Origin: Bacillota bacterium
Lineage (GTDB): Bacteria; Bacillota; Limnochordia; Darwinibacteriales; Darwinibacteriaceae
NCBI GenBank assembly: GCA_012520315.1
Contig: JAAYOM010000124.1
Coordinates: 64,217 to 100,947, forward strand
Direction of reading: 5' to 3'
Length of the DNA: 36,731 bases
Shown: piece after piece, positions 32,685-36,731 of the stretch
Layout of the letters: the number at the start of each line of letters is the position of its first letter
How positions within the stretch are numbered: the first letter of the stretch is position 1
The notes under the pieces: model-generated
What the model was told of the DNA's origin: nothing
Database searches by the model: none
The model's input: the letters and a program-made list of their open reading frames with translations, nothing else
Position numbers and translations under genes: made by a program

Positions 32685-33092
32685 TTGAGTAGAAGACTAG
32701 CACGACAGATTGCATTTCAGACTCTGTTTCAGATTGATCTAAGCAAAATCAATCTGGAGACCGCCTTGATGCAGAGACTGGATGATGTTGCACTGAACGC
32801 CGAGAACCGCAACTATGTAGAACAAGTGGTGCGGGGAGTACACCAGCACATTGCTGCTATCGATGCACAGATTGGAAGTATCTCCAAGGCGTGGGAGGTA
32901 CATCGCCTGGGGTTTATTGATCGCAGCATTTTGAGATTGGCCATCTATGAAATAGTGTTTATGGATGACATTCCGGCAGGTGTCGCGGTCAATGAGGCGG
33001 TGGAGCTGGCCAAGGAGTTCGGCGACGAAGACTCGCCCCGATTTGTCAATGGTCTTTTGGGTACGGTGGTTCGGGATGGGGATTTCCAATGA
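32685..33092 (+). CDS. nusB: Transcription antitermination factor NusB
   Basis: A 135-residue all-helical RNA-binding protein of usual length, starting at TTG 32685 behind GAGGTGAT. It shows SRRLARQIAFQTLFQ, then ILRLAIYEIVFMDDIPAGVAVNEAVELAKEFGDEDSPRFVNGLL. It acts in rRNA antitermination with NusE. The last 4 bases overlap the next start. Confidence 0.95.
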   Translation: MSRRLARQIAFQTLFQIDLSKINLETALMQRLDDVALNAENRNYVEQVVRGVHQHIAAIDAQIGSISKAWEVHRLGFIDRSILRLAIYEIVFMDDIPAGVAVNEAVELAKEFGDEDSPRFVNGLLGTVVRDGDFQ

Positions 33093-34057
33093 AAGTGTTT
33101 CTTGGCATTGATACAAGCAGCTATACAACGTCCATGTGTCTGCTTGGCGAGGACGGAGAAATCAAGGCGGATGAAAGAATAATTTTGCAGGTGGCTTCTG
33201 GTGCGCGGGGTTTGCGGCAATCGGAAGCCTTATTTCAACATGTGCAAAATATGCCTGAGGTGACCGCCAGGATCGGCCAAGCTTTGCAGGGAGATGAGCT
33301 TGTGTCCATAGGAGTTACAATCAAGCCCCGGCCGAGTGAGGATTCTTACATGCCGGTCTTCTTGCCAGGTTCAGCCCTTGCTGAGTCTATAGGGCATTTG
33401 CTCAGTATACCTTGCCACAAGCTCACGCATCAAGAAAGTCATATCTGGAGCGGCATCGCCAGCGCGCAAGGCCCGTATGCCTCCGACTTTTTGGCTATCC
33501 ATCTGTCCGGGGGAACAACAGAGATGACGCTTGTTGGGCGTGACGAGAAGACAAATCGGCTGCGGGTAGATTTACTGGGCAGCACCTTGGATCTGCATGC
33601 GGGCCAATTTGTAGATCGGCTTGGTGTGAAGCTGGGCCTGCCCTTTCCAGCCGGTCCCTCCCTCGAGAAACTCGCCCATAAGTCCGAGGATACTGTCTCG
33701 GTGCCGACCTTTCACCGTGCCGGCAAAGTAAGCTTTTCAGGGCCCCTTACTGCCTTGGAAAAAATGGTGGGGAACGCTTCGCCACCAGTTCTTGCCAAGG
33801 CCTGTTTCGAAAGTATAGGCCGCACACTGGTGAAGTGGATTCGCTGGGCAGAGGGGCAGAGTTCAAGCCGGGATCTTTTGATTGTGGGCGGGGTAGCCGC
33901 CAACAAGATCATTAGGTCTTATTTGCTGCAGAAACTGCCTAATTGGGATCTGTTTTTTGCTGCCCCGGCCTATAGCGTAGACAATGCCTATGGGGCGGCT
34001 TTTTTTAGTGCACTGAGTTCCGGATTTTTGTCCACGGATCCGGCCAAAGGAGGATAG
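33089..34057 (+). CDS. TsaD/Kae1-like ASKHA protein (second paralog type)
   Basis: A 322-residue protein of the TsaD/Kae1 family. It has the N-terminal FLGIDTSSYTTSMCLL, the metal-binding pair in THQESH (His114 and His118), HLSGGTTEM, SFSGPLTALE and VGGVAANK. True TsaD carries out threonylcarbamoylation of tRNA. This divergent copy between nusB and xseA is typical of clostridial genomes that also carry a separate TsaD. Either it is an additional family member of unknown role, or it is TsaD itself if no other copy exists. It is coupled to nusB by a 4-base overlap. Confidence 0.8.
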   Translation: MKVFLGIDTSSYTTSMCLLGEDGEIKADERIILQVASGARGLRQSEALFQHVQNMPEVTARIGQALQGDELVSIGVTIKPRPSEDSYMPVFLPGSALAESIGHLLSIPCHKLTHQESHIWSGIASAQGPYASDFLAIHLSGGTTEMTLVGRDEKTNRLRVDLLGSTLDLHAGQFVDRLGVKLGLPFPAGPSLEKLAHKSEDTVSVPTFHRAGKVSFSGPLTALEKMVGNASPPVLAKACFESIGRTLVKWIRWAEGQSSSRDLLIVGGVAANKIIRSYLLQKLPNWDLFFAAPAYSVDNAYGAAFFSALSSGFLSTDPAKGG

Positions 34058-34059
34058 TG

Positions 34060-35253
34060 ATGCTGCAGCCCGTTTCGGTAAGTGAACTTACGCAACAAAT
34101 CAAAACAGCTCTCGCAGGTCCTGAATTTCAGAGTGTGGCGGTGCAGGGAGAGGTTTCCAACTTTCTCCATCATCGCTCAGGGCATATGTACTTTTCTTTG
34201 AAGGACTCCAACAGCCGGATCAAGGCCGTGATGTTTCGCAGCCGCAATCAGCGTTTGCAATTTGTTCCCAAGAATGGAGATACATTAATTGCCGTAGGAT
34301 CAGTTGGTATTTATGAGCCCAATGGCGAGTACCAGCTCTATGTGGATCTGCTCTTTCCCCAGGGTATAGGCGAACTGCACCTTGCTTTCGAACAACTCAA
34401 AGAAAAGCTTGAACGGGAGGGTCTCTTTGCTGCTGAAAGAAAGCGCCCTCTGCCAGTACTGCCAGGCAGAATAGGGGTGGTTACATCGCCTTCGGGGGCA
34501 GCCATCCGTGATATTATCCATGTCTTGACCCGGCGCTATCCGGGAGTGCAGGTTTTGATCTTTCCTGCCTTGGTACAGGGGGCGGGTGCGCCGGCGAGCC
34601 TCACCGGGGCTTTGGCCATGGCGCAGAATACCGACGTAGATGTGATCATCATAGGCAGGGGAGGCGGTTCCTTTGAAGAGCTGTCCGCCTTTAATGACGA
34701 GGGTTTGGTTCGGGCAATTGCTGCATCTGCTATACCCGTTGTCTCTGCCTGCGGACACGAAACTGACTTTACCCTTGCTGATTTTGCCGCCGACCTTAGG
34801 GCGCCTACCCCTTCCGCCGCAGCTGAATTGGTGGTGCCTCTACAGGAAGAGCTTTTTGAACACATTTCTTCGCTGCAAAAGCGCATGGTTGACTCATTGA
34901 GGCGCAGGATCCAGGCGGAACGCCGTTACTTGGTCCAGCTCAGCCAAAGCCCGATTTTGCAGAGACCTGAGAGTTACCTGAACCAATTGCGGCAGCGTTT
35001 GGACGAACTGTGGACAGGCCTTGGTCGCACCCAACGCCATAATCTAGTTCTCAGGCGGGGGAAACTGGAAAGTGCAGTGGGCAAACTCGAGACCTTAAGC
35101 CCCCTCAAGACATTGGGGCGGGGCTATGCAATTTGCCAAAACGAGCGTGGGGAGATTTTGCGCCAGGCTGACCAGACCAGGGAGGGCGAAGTTGTTCATG
35201 TCACCTTGCAGAAAGGATCATTATCCTGCACAGTAGAAGGGAGACGCATATGA
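34060..35253 (+). CDS. xseA: Exodeoxyribonuclease VII large subunit
   Basis: ATG 34060 lies 6 bases after AGGAGG; GTG 34057 is less well placed. The 397-residue protein has the OB-fold N-terminus (VAVQGEVSNFLHHRSGHMYF), the catalytic region VVTSPSGAAIRDIIHVLTRR, GRGGGSFEEL and SACGHETDFTLADFAADLRA, and the coiled-coil C-terminus. With XseB it degrades single-stranded DNA. Its end overlaps xseB by 4 bases. Confidence 0.96.
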   Translation: MLQPVSVSELTQQIKTALAGPEFQSVAVQGEVSNFLHHRSGHMYFSLKDSNSRIKAVMFRSRNQRLQFVPKNGDTLIAVGSVGIYEPNGEYQLYVDLLFPQGIGELHLAFEQLKEKLEREGLFAAERKRPLPVLPGRIGVVTSPSGAAIRDIIHVLTRRYPGVQVLIFPALVQGAGAPASLTGALAMAQNTDVDVIIIGRGGGSFEELSAFNDEGLVRAIAASAIPVVSACGHETDFTLADFAADLRAPTPSAAAELVVPLQEELFEHISSLQKRMVDSLRRRIQAERRYLVQLSQSPILQRPESYLNQLRQRLDELWTGLGRTQRHNLVLRRGKLESAVGKLETLSPLKTLGRGYAICQNERGEILRQADQTREGEVVHVTLQKGSLSCTVEGRRI

Positions 35254-35465
35254 CTGAACTGAAGTTTGAGGAAGCTCTGGCTCGCTTGGAAGAGATAGTG
35301 CGCAGTCTGGAACAGGGCGAGACGGGCCTGGATGAGTCCCTCGTACTCTTTGAAGAAGGTGTGAAACTGGCACGTTTTTGCAACAATAAACTTGATCAGG
35401 CCGAGGCAAAAATTGAAGTAATGCTGGACGCAGGCCAAATTGAAACATTCGAGGTGAAGGATTGA
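35250..35465 (+). CDS. xseB: Exodeoxyribonuclease VII small subunit
   Basis: A 71-residue helical protein with the family pattern FEEALARLEEIVRSLEQGE followed by SLVLFEEGVKLARFCNNKL. It binds XseA to form the active nuclease. It overlaps xseA at ATGA and ispA at TGATG. Confidence 0.95.
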   Translation: MTELKFEEALARLEEIVRSLEQGETGLDESLVLFEEGVKLARFCNNKLDQAEAKIEVMLDAGQIETFEVKD

Positions 35466-36337
35466 TGAAAGAATTAGTCCGCAAGGTGGAGTCCATCTTA
35501 GACGAGACGCTTCCGCCTGCCCATACAGTTCCTGAAGTGCTGCATGAGTCTATGCGTTACTCTACCCTGGGGGGAGGCAAGCGGCTGAGGGCGTTACTGG
35601 CCATGGCGGCCTGTTTGGCCGTGGGCGGGGAGATAAGGAGCACTTCAGGCTTGGCTGCCGCCCTAGAAATGGTTCACGCCTATTCCCTCATCCATGATGA
35701 TCTGCCTTGCATGGACGATGATGACTTGAGGCGGGGGAAGCCTACCAATCACAAGGTCTATGGGGAGGCGATTGCGGTCTTGACTGGCGATGCACTGTTA
35801 ACCGAGGCCTTTGCGGAGCTGGCCAGGATGCCCGAAAAGTATGGTGTCCCATACGAAACCACAGTTCGAGTTGTTCTGGAACTGGCCAGAGGGGCCGGAT
35901 CGCAGGGAATGGTCGGGGGACAAGTTGTGGACATTTCCGGGCAGGACCAAGATCTCAATGAAGATACCCTGCACTACATTCACTCCCACAAGACTGGAGC
36001 GCTTTTTAAAGCCGCGTTGAGGGGCGGTGCACTGCTCGGCGGTGCCAATGACGAGCAGTTGGCACAAATCACCCGGTTTGCTGAGAGTTTTGGATTAGCT
36101 TTTCAGATCACAGACGACATTCTTGACGAAACTGGCCAGACTGAACAGCTGGGCAAGGCGGTAGGGACAGATCAGGTCCTTGGCAAGCAAACCTATCCCC
36201 GCCTGTATGGACTGGAAAAATCACAGGAACTGGCGCGCCAATGTGTTAAAGAGTGTCATGAAGCGCTGAGGGATTTCCCTAAACAAGCGGACTTGCTCAG
36301 GGAGCTGGCATCCTTTATCATCCAGCGTGACCATTAG
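35465..36337 (+). CDS. ispA: Polyprenyl (geranyl/farnesyl) diphosphate synthase
   Basis: A 290-residue class I trans-prenyltransferase starting at ATG 35465; TTG 35462 is also in frame. The first aspartate-rich motif is HDDLPCMDDDDLRRGKPT (Asp78 onward) and the second is QITDDILDETG. GGGKRLRALL is the isopentenyl-diphosphate site. It makes short-chain isoprenyl diphosphates in the non-mevalonate pathway. Its location after xseAB is conserved in Bacillota, where dxs usually follows. It overlaps xseB by one base. Confidence 0.94.
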   Translation: MKELVRKVESILDETLPPAHTVPEVLHESMRYSTLGGGKRLRALLAMAACLAVGGEIRSTSGLAAALEMVHAYSLIHDDLPCMDDDDLRRGKPTNHKVYGEAIAVLTGDALLTEAFAELARMPEKYGVPYETTVRVVLELARGAGSQGMVGGQVVDISGQDQDLNEDTLHYIHSHKTGALFKAALRGGALLGGANDEQLAQITRFAESFGLAFQITDDILDETGQTEQLGKAVGTDQVLGKQTYPRLYGLEKSQELARQCVKECHEALRDFPKQADLLRELASFIIQRDH

Positions 36338-36342
36338 GTTAC

Positions 36343-36372
36343 TTGCACCCATTTTAATGCCTGTGATATAAT
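36343..36372 (+). promoter_or_regulatory. SigA-type promoter of the large noncoding RNA
   Basis: TTGCAC (36343-36348) and TATAAT (36367-36372), spacer 18. It begins 6 bases after the ispA stop. Transcription would start around 36379. Confidence 0.75.
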
Positions 36373-36378
36373 GAAGCC

Positions 36379-36731
36379 AACCTACAGGTGAATGGCGCAG
36401 TATTCTAGTCGTCAACCTTGTTCTTGAAAACGGGCCTAAAAATCCGTTGCGGGCACATCGATGAAGTCCTTGGTGGTGGCTTTCGACGCCCAGTCGGGGG
36501 TTGCTGCTGGGGGTTAAGGTTGGGGGGCGATCTGCAAGGGCATGCAGGCGTTGACCCTCCATCCATGGAGACCCAAGACTGTGGAGACATGGAGAACGTG
36601 TTTTTACGGCTTGGGATTGAACCTGCACGCGATACGCATTTGAAGCTTAATCGTACATCAGTGTTGGGTGCAGTGTAGCCTGTCTTGAGTGGTGTTTGGG
36701 GGATAGAGGTTTGCAGCAGCGCACCCCAGGC
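36379..36731 (+). ncRNA. Probable OLE-type large noncoding RNA, 5' part (truncated by window)
   Basis: About 350 bases follow the ispA promoter-like sequence without a credible protein gene. ORFs on both strands lack ribosome sites and have unnatural composition. Several local hairpins are visible: GAAT (36390-36393) with ATTC (36402-36405), CTCCAT (36557-36562) with ATGGAG (36565-36570), and CCCAG with CTGGG near 36491-36511. OLE RNAs of about 600 nt lie directly after ispA in anaerobic and extremophilic Bacillota, next to the gene for the OLE-associated protein. The identification rests on location, size, own promoter and folding, not on a sequence match. The remainder lies beyond the window. 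Confidence 0.6.

Noticed and set aside
36221-36628. 135-residue minus-strand ORF overlapping the end of ispA
   Set aside because: It overlaps ispA and the RNA region, has no ribosome site and shows no recognisable motif.
36418-36678. 86-residue ORF after ispA
   Set aside because: No ribosome binding site, Gly/Arg/Cys-rich unnatural composition, and it lies inside the proposed structured RNA.
1-36731. CRISPR array, tRNA or rRNA genes
   Set aside because: No regularly spaced direct repeats and no cloverleaf or rRNA-like sequence were noticed on either strand.

Overview
The window comes from a spore-forming member of the Bacillota, probably an anaerobic clostridial or Limnochordia-type lineage. 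The evidence is a complete spoIIIAA-AH operon, a sporulation sigK gene, the yqeG-yqeH pair, an accB-accC-asp23/amaP-nusB-xseAB-ispA cluster, ECF-type vitamin transporters, and what looks like the start of an OLE-type large noncoding RNA behind ispA. No tRNA, rRNA or CRISPR array was seen. Everything here was read by eye; no alignment or database search was run.

Layout. 1-1.5 kb: the end of a membrane protein and a convergent exported protein. 1.6-7.2 kb: an aminotransferase/acyl-ACP-reductase-like fusion, a DegT-type aminotransferase, dapF and a glycerophosphodiester phosphodiesterase. 7.2-10.3 kb (minus strand): three tandem M42 aminopeptidases. 10.4-15.6 kb: a GIY-YIG protein, tldD-tldE, a folT-like ECF S component, two small unknown genes and a second ECF S component. 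15.6-20.4 kb: sigK split by a small skin-type element. 20.4-24.6 kb: yqeG, yqeH, a tiny ORF, pepP, efp and a zinc-ribbon protein. 24.7-29.6 kb: spoIIIAA-AH. 29.6-36.3 kb: accB, accC, asp23, amaP, DUF2273, nusB, a TsaD-like paralog, xseA, xseB and ispA. 36.34-36.73 kb: a promoter and a structured RNA that runs off the window.

The main discovery is at 15.6-20.4 kb. The two halves of sigK lie in the same orientation about 4.0 kb apart, both in frame at a GAG codon. Joining 16017 to 20019 rebuilds the conserved SigK sequence CIENEILMHLR and an intact 233-residue pro-SigK. The intervening 4001 bp would be excised by the SpoIVCA-like serine recombinase encoded at its right edge. Four 10-bp half-sites of the form CATTnA... 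flank a central GA dinucleotide at the two ends. Beyond the recombinase the element carries only a sugar-phosphorolysis pair, a GH65 (probably maltose) phosphorylase and a beta-phosphoglucomutase. The phosphorylase gene has its own vegetative-type promoter and a LacI-family operator-like palindrome. The recombinase ends after its DNA-binding 'Recombinase' domain and lacks the zinc ribbon and coiled coil of known SpoIVCA proteins. This makes it a very compact skin element with metabolic rather than phage cargo.

How the genes fit together. SigE-type promoter sequences precede spoIIIAA and resemble sequences before sigK and, more weakly, the recombinase. This fits a mother-cell programme in which SigE turns on the SpoIIIA channel, sigK and the excision enzyme. 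In vegetative cells the element would supply phosphorolytic maltose use (maltose + Pi to glucose + beta-glucose-1-P, then to glucose-6-P). The mother cell would lose that capacity when it activates sigK, while the forespore keeps it.
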